This document shows positions 43,420-52,480 of a stretch of DNA of 64,000 nucleotides, one piece after another; the stretch's first letter is position 1, and every line of letters starts with the position of its first letter. The notes beneath the pieces were generated by a model. That model was not told the DNA's origin. It did not search any database and was given only the letters and a program-made list of their open reading frames with translations. Source of the DNA: Lentzea cavernae (GTDB lineage Bacteria; Actinomycetota; Actinomycetes; Mycobacteriales; Pseudonocardiaceae); NCBI RefSeq assembly GCF_014653695.1, contig NZ_BNAR01000010.1, positions 237,464 through 301,463 on the forward strand, read 5' to 3'. Made by a program: the position numbers and the translations under genes.

Positions 43420-44319
43420 GTGTCGTTCAGCCGTCGCACACTTCTGGTAGGGGCCGGACTGGCTCTCGCCGGGTGTACCCCGCGCAGGGTCGAGGCACCC
43501 GCTGAACTGGTGCTCGCGACCGGGCCGGAGGGCGCGGTGTTCCGCGAGGTCGGGGGCGCCCTGGCGGCCGCGCTGGCCGAGCAGCTGCCCGGCACGAAGG
43601 TCACGGCGATCCCGACGGCCGCGTCGGTCGAGAACCTGCAGTTGCTGCGATCAGGTGAAGCCCAGCTCGCGCTGTCCTCTTTGGACCCCATCGACGACCC
43701 GCAGAGCGTCCGCGCGGTCGGCAGGCTCTACGACAGCTTCATGCAGATCGCGGTGCCGGTGGCGTCCCCGATCACCAGCTTCGGCGATCTGGCCGGCAAG
43801 CGGATCTCGTTGGGTCCCAACGGATCCGGCACGGAGTTCACCGCCGAGCGGATGCTCGAGTTCTTCGGGGTGTCCGCAATGGACGAACGCATGGCGCACG
43901 CCGAGGCCTCCCGCCGGGTCGCGAACGGGTCGCTCGACGCGTTGCTGGCGCTGACCGGCATCCCGACGCCCGCGATCACCGACCTGCACGGCGACGTCCG
44001 GCTGATCGACATCCCGCAGGAGGCGATCAAGCTCGCCGACGCGTACAAGGGCCCGTACATCCCCGCGACCATCCCCAGCACGATCTACGAGGACGTGGCG
44101 GCGAACCAGACGTTCGCGGTGCCGAACCTGCTGCTGGCGCGCGAGTCGCTGAGCGCCGACGTCGTGGAGGTCGTGACGCGCACGGTGTTCACCGAGACCG
44201 CGCGGATCGTGGAGGGGCACCCGGAGGCGTCGCGCATCAACGTCCGCACCGGCATCGCGACCGGTCTCGTACCGCTGCACGACGGCGCTATGCGGTGGTT
44301 CCGTTCCGTGAAGCGCTGA
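43420..44319 (+). CDS. TAXI-family TRAP-type solute-binding lipoprotein
   Basis: 299 aa. A Tat-like start (MSFSRRTLLVGAGLALAGC) with lipobox LAGC leads to a TAXI binding domain (ATGPEGAVFREVGGALAAAL, SLGPNGSGTEFTAERML). TRAP permease genes (DctQ/DctM) are absent here. Instead the gene converges on a sensor kinase gene (32-base overlap) and is divergent from dctA. I infer that it acts as an extracellular co-sensor for the kinase rather than as a transporter part. Confidence 0.9.
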   Translation: MSFSRRTLLVGAGLALAGCTPRRVEAPAELVLATGPEGAVFREVGGALAAALAEQLPGTKVTAIPTAASVENLQLLRSGEAQLALSSLDPIDDPQSVRAVGRLYDSFMQIAVPVASPITSFGDLAGKRISLGPNGSGTEFTAERMLEFFGVSAMDERMAHAEASRRVANGSLDALLALTGIPTPAITDLHGDVRLIDIPQEAIKLADAYKGPYIPATIPSTIYEDVAANQTFAVPNLLLARESLSADVVEVVTRTVFTETARIVEGHPEASRINVRTGIATGLVPLHDGAMRWFRSVKR

Positions 44320-45661
44320 GAGCGACCTTCACGTCCAGTCCGGGGCCCGCGTCGTGCAGGGTGAGCGTACCGCCGGCCGACTCGATCAGCTCGGCGCAGA
44401 TCGCGAGCCCCATGCCGGTGCCCGCGACGTTCTGGTGCTTGGTGGCGCGCCAGAAGCGTTGCAGCGCGAGCTCGCGTTCCTCCGGGGTGAGGCCGTCGCC
44501 GTTGTCGACGACGTGCAGCTCACCGTGCTTGCCGGCGATCACGACCTCGGAGCCGCCGGAGAGCCGGATGGCGTTGCTGACGAGCTCGTCGAGCACGCTG
44601 CCCAGGCCGCCCGGCGGCTCCTGCATGGTCAGCCCGGCCGGCACGTCGATCTTCAGCGTGACACCGGACCTGCTGGCCAGCGCCTGCCACGCCGCCCGGT
44701 GCGTCGCGAGCAGCTGGTCGATCTCGACGGGTTCGGTCTGCCGCGCGCTGTCGAGCCTGGTCGCGGCGAGCAACGTGTCGAGGACGCGCCCCATCTCCTC
44801 GGCCTCCTCGACCGCGATCTGGTGCGCCTCTCTCGCGTGCTCCCCCTCGACGTGCGGCTCGAGGTTGTCCACGGCGAGCCGCAGACTCGCCAGCGGGTTC
44901 CTCAGCTGGTGCGACGCGTCGGCCACGAACGCCTTCTGCCTGTTCAGGGCCTTGCCGACGACGTCGACCATGGTGTTGAAGCTGCGTGCGAGCCTTCTGA
45001 GCTCCTGCGGCCCTCCAACCTCGTCCGCCCGCACGTCGAGGTTGCCCGCGGCCACGGCGGCGGTGGCCTCGTCGAGCCTGCCGACCGGCCGGAGCACCCA
45101 CCGCGACATCGGCCAGGCGGCGGCGACCACGGCCAGCATCGGCGCGAGACCGGCCAGCGCCATCAGCCCCCACTGCCGCAGCACCTCGGCCCGCAGGCCG
45201 CGCGTCTGCGAGATGGTGACGACGGCGGCCACGACCTCGCTGTCCCGTCCGACCGGCTCCACCACGACCATGGGCCCCGTGCGCCACGGCCAGCCCGTGT
45301 ACTCGGGCTCGGGCCGCACGCCGCCGTTCAGCGCCGTGTTGAGGGCCTTCGTGACCTCGGGGTCGTCGGTGGGGTCGAAACCGAGCCGTGAGGCCAGCAG
45401 GATCCGCTTGTCCGCGCTCACGAGGGCGACCGGGACGTCGTAGAGGTGGTCGTAGCCCTGGATCTCCTGGCTCAGTGCCTCGAGCCGGTCCGACTGCAAC
45501 GCGCTCTCGCCGAGCGAGGCGAACCTGCTGGCGTCACCGAGGCGGTCGAGGTACGTCGTCTGCGTCTCGCGCTGCACGACCGCGGACGCCAAAGGGATGC
45601 CGAGCGCCGCGACCAGGGCGACGAGCAGCGGAACGGTGATGGCGAGCAGTCGGCGGAGCAT
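44288..45661 (-). CDS. Sensor histidine kinase
   Basis: 457 aa. First span at 5-29, extracellular sensor about 30-160, second span about 165-183, HAMP (about 185-235), then H-box FVADASHQLRNPLASL with H251, N-box DELVSNAIR, G1 VVDNGDGLTP and G2 GTGMGLAI. It follows the response-regulator gene by 48 bases in one operon. Together with the convergent TAXI lipoprotein and dctA it looks like a tricarboxylate or C4-dicarboxylate sensing unit. Confidence 0.95.
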   Translation of the reverse strand: MLRRLLAITVPLLVALVAALGIPLASAVVQRETQTTYLDRLGDASRFASLGESALQSDRLEALSQEIQGYDHLYDVPVALVSADKRILLASRLGFDPTDDPEVTKALNTALNGGVRPEPEYTGWPWRTGPMVVVEPVGRDSEVVAAVVTISQTRGLRAEVLRQWGLMALAGLAPMLAVVAAAWPMSRWVLRPVGRLDEATAAVAAGNLDVRADEVGGPQELRRLARSFNTMVDVVGKALNRQKAFVADASHQLRNPLASLRLAVDNLEPHVEGEHAREAHQIAVEEAEEMGRVLDTLLAATRLDSARQTEPVEIDQLLATHRAAWQALASRSGVTLKIDVPAGLTMQEPPGGLGSVLDELVSNAIRLSGGSEVVIAGKHGELHVVDNGDGLTPEERELALQRFWRATKHQNVAGTGMGLAICAELIESAGGTLTLHDAGPGLDVKVALSASRNGTTA

Positions 45662-45709
45662 CGCTTGAGATTGTTCCGCACGGCCCAGTGGATGTCTCTC
45701 GGAGCCTCG

Positions 45710-46372
45710 TCACGTGGCGAGGCGGTAACCCACGCCGCGCACGGTCTCTATCTTGACGTGACCGCCGAGCTTTCCGCGCAGCGCCGCGATGTGCGTGTCC
45801 AGCGTCCGCGACGGCGCCTCCCAGTGCGCCTGCCACACCTGGTCGACGATGAAGTCGCGGCTCACCACCTCGCCCTTGCGGGTCGCGAGGAGGGCGAGCA
45901 GGTCGAACTCCTTGCGGGTCAGCGAGAGCGGTTCCCCCGCGAGCGTGACCGCGCGCGTCGACGTGATGATGTGCAGCGGCCCGACCTCGACCGGCGCCTC
46001 GCTCTCCGGCTCGGCGCGGTGCGCGCGGGTCCGCCTCAGCACGGCTTCGATCCGGGCCAGGAGCTCGGACGTGCCGAACGGCTTCACCACGTAGTCGTCA
46101 GCCCCCGCGCGCAGGCCGAGCACGCGCTCACGTTCCTCGCCGCGTGCGGTCACCGTGATGACGGCCGTGCCCGGACGGTGCCGCAGCTCGCGCAGCACGT
46201 CCAGGCCGTCACCGTCGGGCAGGCCGAGGTCGAGCAGGACCACGTCGGCGGGCGCGGCACGCAGCGCGTCGGCGGCCGTGGCCACCCGATGCACCTCGTA
46301 CCCCGCGTGCCGCAGCGCGGTCAGCAGGCCCCTGGCGACCCGGTCGTCATCCTCGACGACGAGCACGCGCAC
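45710..46372 (-). CDS. OmpR-family response regulator
   Basis: 220 aa. Receiver domain with D8/D9, phosphoacceptor D48 and K97, and a C-terminal winged helix (RKEFDLLALLATRKGEVVSR, DTHIAALRGKLG). It starts three bases after the lgt stop, so it may be partly co-transcribed with lgt, and is followed by its kinase. The likely target is the dctA/TAXI promoter region; this is inference. Confidence 0.95.
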   Translation of the reverse strand: MRVLVVEDDDRVARGLLTALRHAGYEVHRVATAADALRAAPADVVLLDLGLPDGDGLDVLRELRHRPGTAVITVTARGEERERVLGLRAGADDYVVKPFGTSELLARIEAVLRRTRAHRAEPESEAPVEVGPLHIITSTRAVTLAGEPLSLTRKEFDLLALLATRKGEVVSRDFIVDQVWQAHWEAPSRTLDTHIAALRGKLGGHVKIETVRGVGYRLAT

Positions 46373-46375
46373 AGA

Positions 46376-47413
46376 TCACTCCGGTTTGACGGACTCCGGG
46401 GAGTCCTTCTTGTCCTTCTCGGCGACATCCCCGGCCGGCGCTTCCTCCGCGGCCTCGGTGGTCCCGTCGGTGCTGGTGTCGTCGTTCAGCGGCCTGAGCG
46501 GCGACGTCGACGACGGGGTCGACGACGGGGTCACGCCGCTGCTGCGCACTGCGGCGACGTCCTCCCGCTCACCGCGCGACTTGGCGATGATGAAGTACGC
46601 GACGGCGCCGAAGAACACGATCGCCGACACGAACACGTTCACGCGCGTGCCGAAGATCAGCGTGGCCTCGTCGGTGCGCATCAGCTCGATCCAGAACCGG
46701 CCGGCCGTGTACCCCGCGACGTACAGCGCGAAGACCCGGCCGTGACCCAGCCGGAACTTCCGGTCGGCCCACACGATCAGGAACGCGACACCGAGGTTCC
46801 ACAGCAGCTCGTAGAGGAACGTCGGGTGCACGACCTGGATCGGCGTGTGGTCGACGGCGACACCGGCCAGCGCGTCCTCGCGCCCGTCCTGCGTCACGCG
46901 GCGGTAGATCTCCAGACCCCACGGCAACGTCGTGTCGCCGCCGTAGAGCTCCTGGTTGAAGTAGTTGCCGAGCCGTCCGATGGCCTGCGCGGCGACGATG
47001 CCGGGCGCCAGCGCGTCCGCCATCGCGGGCAACGGGATGCCCTTGCGCCGGCACCCGATCCACGCACCGACGGCGCCGAGCGCGATGGCGCCCCAGATGC
47101 CGAGGCCACCGTTCCAGATCTCCAGCGCCGCGAGCGGGTCCTTGCCCGGCCCGAAGTACTTCTGGTTGTCGGTGATGACGTGGTAGAGCCGGCCGCCGAC
47201 GAGACCGAACGGCACGGCCCACACGGCGATGTCGGTGACCTCGCCCTTGATGCCGCCGCGTTCGACCCAGCGGCGCTCACCCCACCAGATGGCGACGATG
47301 ATGCCGGCGATGATGCACAGCGCGTAGGCCCTGATGGGGAGCGGACCGAGGTGCCACACACCTTGGTCGGGGCTCGGGATCGTGGCCAGAAGGGCGTCCA
47401 ACACGGCGCCCAC
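46376..47413 (-). CDS. lgt: Prolipoprotein diacylglyceryl transferase
   Basis: About 345 aa membrane enzyme that transfers diacylglycerol to the lipobox Cys of prolipoproteins. It shows the family signature GRLGNYFNQELYGG and HPTFLYELLWNLGVAF, with seven membrane spans. A low-complexity, acidic tail (about 290-345, EDVAAVRSSGVTPSSTPSS onward) is longer than usual and typical of actinobacterial Lgt. The GTG at 47413 is a choice; another GTG three codons later is possible. Confidence 0.94.
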   Translation of the reverse strand: MGAVLDALLATIPSPDQGVWHLGPLPIRAYALCIIAGIIVAIWWGERRWVERGGIKGEVTDIAVWAVPFGLVGGRLYHVITDNQKYFGPGKDPLAALEIWNGGLGIWGAIALGAVGAWIGCRRKGIPLPAMADALAPGIVAAQAIGRLGNYFNQELYGGDTTLPWGLEIYRRVTQDGREDALAGVAVDHTPIQVVHPTFLYELLWNLGVAFLIVWADRKFRLGHGRVFALYVAGYTAGRFWIELMRTDEATLIFGTRVNVFVSAIVFFGAVAYFIIAKSRGEREDVAAVRSSGVTPSSTPSSTSPLRPLNDDTSTDGTTEAAEEAPAGDVAEKDKKDSPESVKPE

Positions 47414-47532
47414 CGTACCGGTCGCCCCGTGAGCGTCCCGTGGGGACGCTCGATCGTTATCCGATCCTGGGCTCTTGATCACGGACCTGGGATGCTCGGA
47501 CGCGCTGCGGGCGGACTCCCGAAAGGTCGGAC

Positions 47533-48681
47533 ATGACGGTCCTGGTGGTCGGTGGCGGTATCGGCGGACTGGCTACGGCGCTCGGGCTCGCGCGGGCCGG
47601 GCAGCGCGTGACGGTGCTGGAGGCCGCGGCGGCGTTCGAGGAGATCGGAGCCGGGATCCAGGTCGGGCCCAACGGGTTCCGCGTGCTCGACGCGCTGGGC
47701 GTGGGTGCCGCCGTGCGCGCTCGGGCCGTGCACGTGGACGAGGGACGCCTGCGCTGCGGGGTCTCCGGGCGGCTGATCGCCGCGCTGCCGTTCGACGAGG
47801 GCTTCCAGCGCCGGTTCGGCACCTACGCGGTGGTGCACCGCAACGACGTGCTCGCGCCGTTGCTCGACGCCTGCCGCGACGACGAGCGGGTCGACCTCCG
47901 GGTGAACAGCGGCGTCGAGGCCTACGAGCAGGACGCCGACGGGGTCACGGCGGTGCTGCGGTCAGGTGACCCCGTGCGCGGGACGGCTCTGGTCGGCGCG
48001 GACGGGTTGCGGTCGGTGGTGCGGCGACAGCTCGTGGGCGACGGGGATCCTCAGGTGTCCGGGCACACGACGTTCCGCGCGGTCATCCCGGCCGAGGACG
48101 TGCCGCAGTCGTTGAAGGACAACGTCGTCACGCTCTGGGCGGGGCCGCGCTACCACGTCGTCTGGTACGTGATCGCCGGCGGACGGTTCGTGAACCTCGT
48201 GGCCACCACCGACAACGGCGCCACCGACCCCCTGAGCGGCAAGCCCGTCGAGCACGCCGAGGTGTTGAAGCACTTCACGCCTTTGTGCGACGACGCGGCG
48301 CGCGTCATGGCGCTCGCCCGCGAGTGGCGGGCGTGGGTGCTGTGCGACCGCCCACCGATCACGACCTGGCAGGACTCCCGTGTCGTGCTGCTCGGCGACG
48401 CCGCCCACCCCGTGCTGCAGTACGCCGCGCAGGGCGCCTGCCAGGCGTTGGAGGACGCCGTGTGCCTCTCGTCCGCGTTCGACTCCCGCGACGTGGCCGG
48501 CTCTCTCGCGCGGTACGTGGCTCTGCGTTCGGAACGGACCGCGCGCGTGCACCACGTCTCGCGGTTGATGGGCCGCGAGGTCTACCACCCGGCCGGGGAG
48601 GCGGCTCGGGCTCGTGACGCGATGTTCGCCTCGTGGACCACGGAGGACCTGCACGAACGACTGGAGTGGCTCTACGGCTAG
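47533..48681 (+). CDS. FAD-dependent aromatic monooxygenase
   Basis: 382 aa. The FAD site VLVVGGGIGGLATALGLARA, the AIQVGPN-like GAGIQVGPNGFRVL, VGADGLRSVVR and the second FAD motif VLLGDAAHPVLQYAAQGA place it with salicylate hydroxylase and 3-hydroxybenzoate 6-monooxygenase-like flavoproteins. The substrate is probably a small hydroxylated aromatic acid. No ring-cleavage genes are adjacent. It is divergent from lgt. Confidence 0.92.
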   Translation: MTVLVVGGGIGGLATALGLARAGQRVTVLEAAAAFEEIGAGIQVGPNGFRVLDALGVGAAVRARAVHVDEGRLRCGVSGRLIAALPFDEGFQRRFGTYAVVHRNDVLAPLLDACRDDERVDLRVNSGVEAYEQDADGVTAVLRSGDPVRGTALVGADGLRSVVRRQLVGDGDPQVSGHTTFRAVIPAEDVPQSLKDNVVTLWAGPRYHVVWYVIAGGRFVNLVATTDNGATDPLSGKPVEHAEVLKHFTPLCDDAARVMALAREWRAWVLCDRPPITTWQDSRVVLLGDAAHPVLQYAAQGACQALEDAVCLSSAFDSRDVAGSLARYVALRSERTARVHHVSRLMGREVYHPAGEAARARDAMFASWTTEDLHERLEWLYG

Positions 48682-49238
48682 AACGTGATGGTCACCGGGA
48701 ACGGCCGCTCGGTTTCCAGCACACCGCCCTTGCTGACCGCGATCTCGACGTACTCGCCGTGCTGGAGTTCCAGCAGCGTGGCTTCGACGACGTGCGGCTC
48801 CGGGTCGACCATCAGGTAGTACTCGATGCCCGCCTGGGCGTAGAGGCCGCGCTTCAAACCCTTGTCGTTGAGCCGGGTGCTGGGCGAGAAGACCTCGCCG
48901 ACCAGCACCACGTCCGAGACCGGGAACATGACTCCCGCTTCTCTCGGCCTCACGACCGTGAAGTCCGGGATCACCAGGCGCCCGCTGGACAGCAGGACGT
49001 TCAACTCGATCGTCGCTTCGAGGTAGTCCGGGCAGGCGGCGACCAACGACCTGAAGGCGCGCCCAGCCAGCTGCTGATGGCGGTACGACCCCAGCGGGCT
49101 CACGAGGAGCATCCCGTCGACGAGTTCGATGCGCTGGCTGTTGTCCTCGGGGAGCGACAGGACGTCGTCGAGCGACCAGGGACCCGCGTGTCTCGGCAGC
49201 AGGTACTGGGCTGGTGCCGTCTCTGCTGGAGCTGCCAC
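48678..49238 (-). CDS. Uma2-family endonuclease-like protein
   Basis: 186 aa. The PD-(D/E)XK-type pattern is present: RIELVDGMLLVSP, VIPDFTVVR, GEVFSPSTR and KRGLYAQAGIEYYLMVDP. It starts at GTG with GGAGG upstream. It converges on the monooxygenase gene with a four-base overlap. It is not closely similar to the Uma2 protein at 22.3 kb. Role unknown. Confidence 0.87.
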   Translation of the reverse strand: MAAPAETAPAQYLLPRHAGPWSLDDVLSLPEDNSQRIELVDGMLLVSPLGSYRHQQLAGRAFRSLVAACPDYLEATIELNVLLSSGRLVIPDFTVVRPREAGVMFPVSDVVLVGEVFSPSTRLNDKGLKRGLYAQAGIEYYLMVDPEPHVVEATLLELQHGEYVEIAVSKGGVLETERPFPVTITF

Positions 49239-49442
49239 TGGGCATCACCTCCGAAAGCCGCCCGGCGAGTACCAGTGTGGCACGCCGGACGGATGGCTGG
49301 CTTGTGCATGACGCCACGATCGCAGGTCAGAGCGATACCGAAGTGGGGTTTCCGGCCCACCAGCACCAGATTCACTCGATCAGGTGTTCGAATATGTGTC
49401 ATCCTCTTGGAGGAACATCAAGGACTTGTCAGCACAACGCAA

Positions 49443-49470
49443 AACCGCCCGGCCAGAAGACCGGGCGGTT
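49443..49470 (-). terminator. Terminator of the trp operon
   Basis: AACCGCCCGG and CCGGGCGGTT form perfect 10-base arms around CCAGAAGA, 19 bases past the trpA stop, with TTTTGCG next in the leftward transcript. Confidence 0.85.
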
Positions 49471-49488
49471 GCACGAACGGGAGGAGGT

Positions 49489-50283
49489 TCAGACGGTCGC
49501 GGCCACGCCGGACCGCACGCCCTGGGCGAGGTCGGCGGCCAGCGCGCGCACCGCGGCATCACCCTCGGCCACGGCCGACACGAACGCCGAGCCGACGATG
49601 ACGCCGTCCGCGAACCCGGCGATCTCGGCGGCCTGCGCACCGGAGCGCACACCCAGCCCGACACCGATGGGCAGCGTGGTGTGCTCGCGCACCCGTGCGA
49701 CGAGCGCGGGAGCGGCGGACGACACGACGTCACGGGCGCCCGTGACGCCCATGACCGCGGTGGCGTAGAGGAATCCGGACGAGGCACGCGCGGTCATCTC
49801 GATGCGGTCCTCGGTCGACGACGGCGCCACCAGGAACGTGCGGTCGAGGCCGTGCGCCTCGGACGCGGCCATCCAGTCCTCGGCCTCGTCCGGGACGAGG
49901 TCGGGCGTGATGATGCCGAGCCCACCGGCGGCGGCGAGGTCGCGCGCGAACGCGTCGACGCCGTAGCGCAGCACCGGGTTCCAGTACGTCATGACGACCG
50001 CACGCCCACCGGCGGCGGTCACGGAAGCCACCACGTCGAACAGGTCGCGCACGCGGAAGCCCGCGGACCGCGCCTGCTCGGCGGCGGCCTGGATCGTCGG
50101 GCCGTCCATCACCGGGTCGGAGAACGGCAGGCCGACCTCGACCAGGTCACATCCCGACTCGACCATCGAACGGAGGTGGTCCTTGGAACCGGCGACCGTC
50201 GGGAAACCCGCGGGCAGGTAGCCGATCAGCGCGGCGCGCGACTCCGCCTTCGCGGCGGCGAACACGTCGGACAACGTCGACAT
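49489..50283 (-). CDS. trpA: Tryptophan synthase alpha subunit
   Basis: 264 aa TIM barrel that cleaves indole-3-glycerol phosphate to indole. The catalytic Glu (VEVGLPFSDP) and Asp (FSDPVMDGP) are present, as is the phosphate loop GFPTVAG. The ATG overlaps the trpB stop by one base (TGATG), the usual coupling that keeps the subunits equal. Confidence 0.97.
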   Translation of the reverse strand: MSTLSDVFAAAKAESRAALIGYLPAGFPTVAGSKDHLRSMVESGCDLVEVGLPFSDPVMDGPTIQAAAEQARSAGFRVRDLFDVVASVTAAGGRAVVMTYWNPVLRYGVDAFARDLAAAGGLGIITPDLVPDEAEDWMAASEAHGLDRTFLVAPSSTEDRIEMTARASSGFLYATAVMGVTGARDVVSSAAPALVARVREHTTLPIGVGLGVRSGAQAAEIAGFADGVIVGSAFVSAVAEGDAAVRALAADLAQGVRSGVAATV

Positions 50284-51503
50284 CAGGCCTGTCCCCCGTC
50301 AGCGAGGCCGAAGTACTTCACGGCCGTGTCCATGTCCTTGTCACCGCGGCCGGAGAGGTTCACGACCAGCAGGCCGTCCGGGCCGAGCGACGGGCCGAGC
50401 TTCAGCGCGCCCGCGAGCGCGTGCGAGGACTCGATCGCCGGGATGATGCCCTCGGTGCGCGAGAGCAGGGCGAACGCCTCCATGGCCTCGGCGTCGGTGA
50501 CCGGGAAGTACTCGGCGCGGCCGATGTCCTTGAGGTGCGAGTGCTCGGGCCCCACGCCGGGGTAGTCGAGACCGGCGGAGATCGAGTGCGCCTCGGTGAT
50601 CTGGCCGTCCTCGTCCTGCATGACGTACGACATCGCGCCGTGCAGCGAGCCGGGCGTGCCGGCCGTCAGCGTCGCGCCGTGGCTGCCGCTGTCGAGGCCG
50701 GAGCCGCCGGGCTCGACACCGACGAGGCGGACGTCCGCGTCGTCGATGAAGCCGTGGAAGATGCCGATCGCGTTCGAACCGCCACCGACGCAGGCGACGA
50801 CGGCGTCGGGCAGGCGCCCGGCCTTCTCGAGGATCTGCTCGCGGGCCTCGATGCCGATCACGCGGTGGAAGTCGCGGACGAGCAGCGGGAACGGGTGCGG
50901 GCCGGCGGCCGTGCCGAGCAGGTAGTGCGTCTCGTCGACGTTGGTGACCCAGTCGCGCAACGCCTCGTTGATCGCGTCCTTCAGGGTGCGCGACCCGGAC
51001 TTCACCGGGATGACCTCGGCGCCCAGCAGGCGCATGCGGGCGACGTTGAGCGCCTGGCGCTCGGTGTCGACCTCGCCCATGTAGACGACGCAGTCTAGGC
51101 CGAGGAGCGCGCACGCCGTCGCCGTCGCCACGCCGTGCTGGCCGGCGCCGGTCTCGGCGATCACGCGCTTCTTGCCCATGCGCTTGGTCAGCAACGCCTG
51201 ACCGAGCACGTTGTTGATCTTGTGCGAACCCGTGTGGTTGAGGTCCTCGCGCTTGAGCCACACCCGCGTGCCGGCGTGCTCCGCGAACTTCGGGGCCTCG
51301 GTCAGCAGCGACGGGCGGCCCGCGAAGTCCCTCAGGAGCCGCTTGAACTCGTTCACGAACTCCGGGTCGATGCGCGCCTTGTCGTACTCGGCGGCCAGCT
51401 CGTCCACCGCGGCGATCAGGGCCTCCGGGACGAACCGGCCGCCCCACGGGCCGAAGTGGCCGCGTGCGTCGGGATCATGCGGTGTGGGCGTGAACTGGCC
51501 CAT
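50283..51503 (-). CDS. trpB: Tryptophan synthase beta subunit
   Basis: 406 aa PLP enzyme that joins indole and serine. PLP-binding Lys is in LNHTGSHKINN, and the Gly-rich phosphate cup is CVGGGSNAIGIF. The ATG has GAGGAG upstream. It lies 35 bases after trpC and overlaps trpA by one base. Confidence 0.98.
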   Translation of the reverse strand: MGQFTPTPHDPDARGHFGPWGGRFVPEALIAAVDELAAEYDKARIDPEFVNEFKRLLRDFAGRPSLLTEAPKFAEHAGTRVWLKREDLNHTGSHKINNVLGQALLTKRMGKKRVIAETGAGQHGVATATACALLGLDCVVYMGEVDTERQALNVARMRLLGAEVIPVKSGSRTLKDAINEALRDWVTNVDETHYLLGTAAGPHPFPLLVRDFHRVIGIEAREQILEKAGRLPDAVVACVGGGSNAIGIFHGFIDDADVRLVGVEPGGSGLDSGSHGATLTAGTPGSLHGAMSYVMQDEDGQITEAHSISAGLDYPGVGPEHSHLKDIGRAEYFPVTDAEAMEAFALLSRTEGIIPAIESSHALAGALKLGPSLGPDGLLVVNLSGRGDKDMDTAVKYFGLADGGQA

Positions 51504-51538
51504 CGGGTGGCTCCTCTGGCGCTTGGATCAACCGTGCC

Positions 51539-52348
51539 CTACCGGCTGGGCCGGGGGCACGCGGGGTGTGAGCCCGCGGTCACGAGCTTGTTCACGGCGG
51601 CCTTGGGGTCTCCGCTGGTCACCAGGCTTTCGCCGACGAGCACCGCGTCGGCACCCGCGCCGGCGTACGACATCAGGTCGCCGGGCCCGGTCACACCCGA
51701 CTCGGCGATCTTGATCGTCTCGAAGGGTAGACCCGGCGCGATCCTGCCGAAAACGTCCTTGTCGACCTCCAGCGTGTGGAGGTTGCGCGCGTTCACCCCG
51801 ATGACCGACGAACCGGCTTCCAGCGCGCGGTCCGCCTCCTCGGCGGTGTGCACCTCGACGAGGGCCGTCATGCCGAGCGACTCCACCCGGTCGAGCAGCG
51901 ACACGAGCGCGTTCTGCTCCAGGGCGGCCACGATCAGCAGCACCACGTCCGCGCCGTGCAGGCGCGCCTCGTGCACCTGGTACGGCGACACGACGAAGTC
52001 CTTGCGCAGCAGCGGGATCTTCACCGCCCGGCGCACCGCGTCGAAGTCCGCCAGCGACCCGCCGAAGCGGCGCTGCTCGGTCAGCACGCTGATCACCGAC
52101 GCACCGCCGGCCTCGTACGCGGACGCGAGCTCGGCGGGCTCCGGGATCTCCGCCAGCGCGCCCTTGGAAGGGCTGCGGCGCTTGACCTCGGCGATGACAC
52201 CCACGTTCGGCCCGCGCAACACCGACAGCGCGTCGAGCGGAGGGGCGGCCTTGGCCGCGCGCTCCTTGACGACGTCGAAGGACAACTGAGCCTCACGAGC
52301 GGCGAGATCCTCACGCACACCTTCGAGGATCGACTCGAGAACCGTCAC
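51539..52348 (-). CDS. trpC: Indole-3-glycerol-phosphate synthase
   Basis: 269 aa TIM barrel, with VIAEVKRRSPSKG, LLRKDFVV, VLLIVAAL and VGESLV motifs. The phosphoribosylanthranilate isomerase half is not fused, and no trpF is nearby; PriA (58 kb) probably provides that step. It starts at GTG, which overlaps the stop of a small Trp-containing frame upstream (GTGA). Confidence 0.97.
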   Translation of the reverse strand: MTVLESILEGVREDLAAREAQLSFDVVKERAAKAAPPLDALSVLRGPNVGVIAEVKRRSPSKGALAEIPEPAELASAYEAGGASVISVLTEQRRFGGSLADFDAVRRAVKIPLLRKDFVVSPYQVHEARLHGADVVLLIVAALEQNALVSLLDRVESLGMTALVEVHTAEEADRALEAGSSVIGVNARNLHTLEVDKDVFGRIAPGLPFETIKIAESGVTGPGDLMSYAGAGADAVLVGESLVTSGDPKAAVNKLVTAGSHPACPRPSR

Positions 52349-52455
52349 AGTCTTGAACCCCTTCCCGCTACAGGGATGCTAACCCCGGCGGAGTAACGCA
52401 CCGGCCACCGGGGTTCACCTGTCCACGCAGCTGACCAAGGCCGTACACGTGTCAC
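52345..52455 (-). CDS. Candidate Trp-containing leader peptide before trpC
   Basis: 36 codons starting at GTG: VTRVRPWSAAWTGEPRWPVR and 16 more. Trp codons are at positions 7, 11 and 17, and the stop overlaps the trpC start as GTGA. A hairpin (52381-52415) covers codons 14 onward. The layout is what attenuation by ribosome stalling would need. There is no obvious ribosome site, so this is a hypothesis and not an established gene. Confidence 0.4.
   Translation of the reverse strand: MTRVRPWSAAWTGEPRWPVRYSAGVSIPVAGRGSRL
52381..52415 (-). promoter_or_regulatory. Hairpin upstream of trpC (candidate attenuator)
   Basis: AACCCCGG and CCGGGGTT are perfect 8-base arms around a 19-base loop, inside the 132-base gap between the TIGR02234 gene and trpC. 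No U-tract follows. It overlaps the Trp-codon region of the small leader frame. Confidence 0.45.
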
Positions 52456-52480
52456 ATGCGCGAACGCGTATGAATGATCT

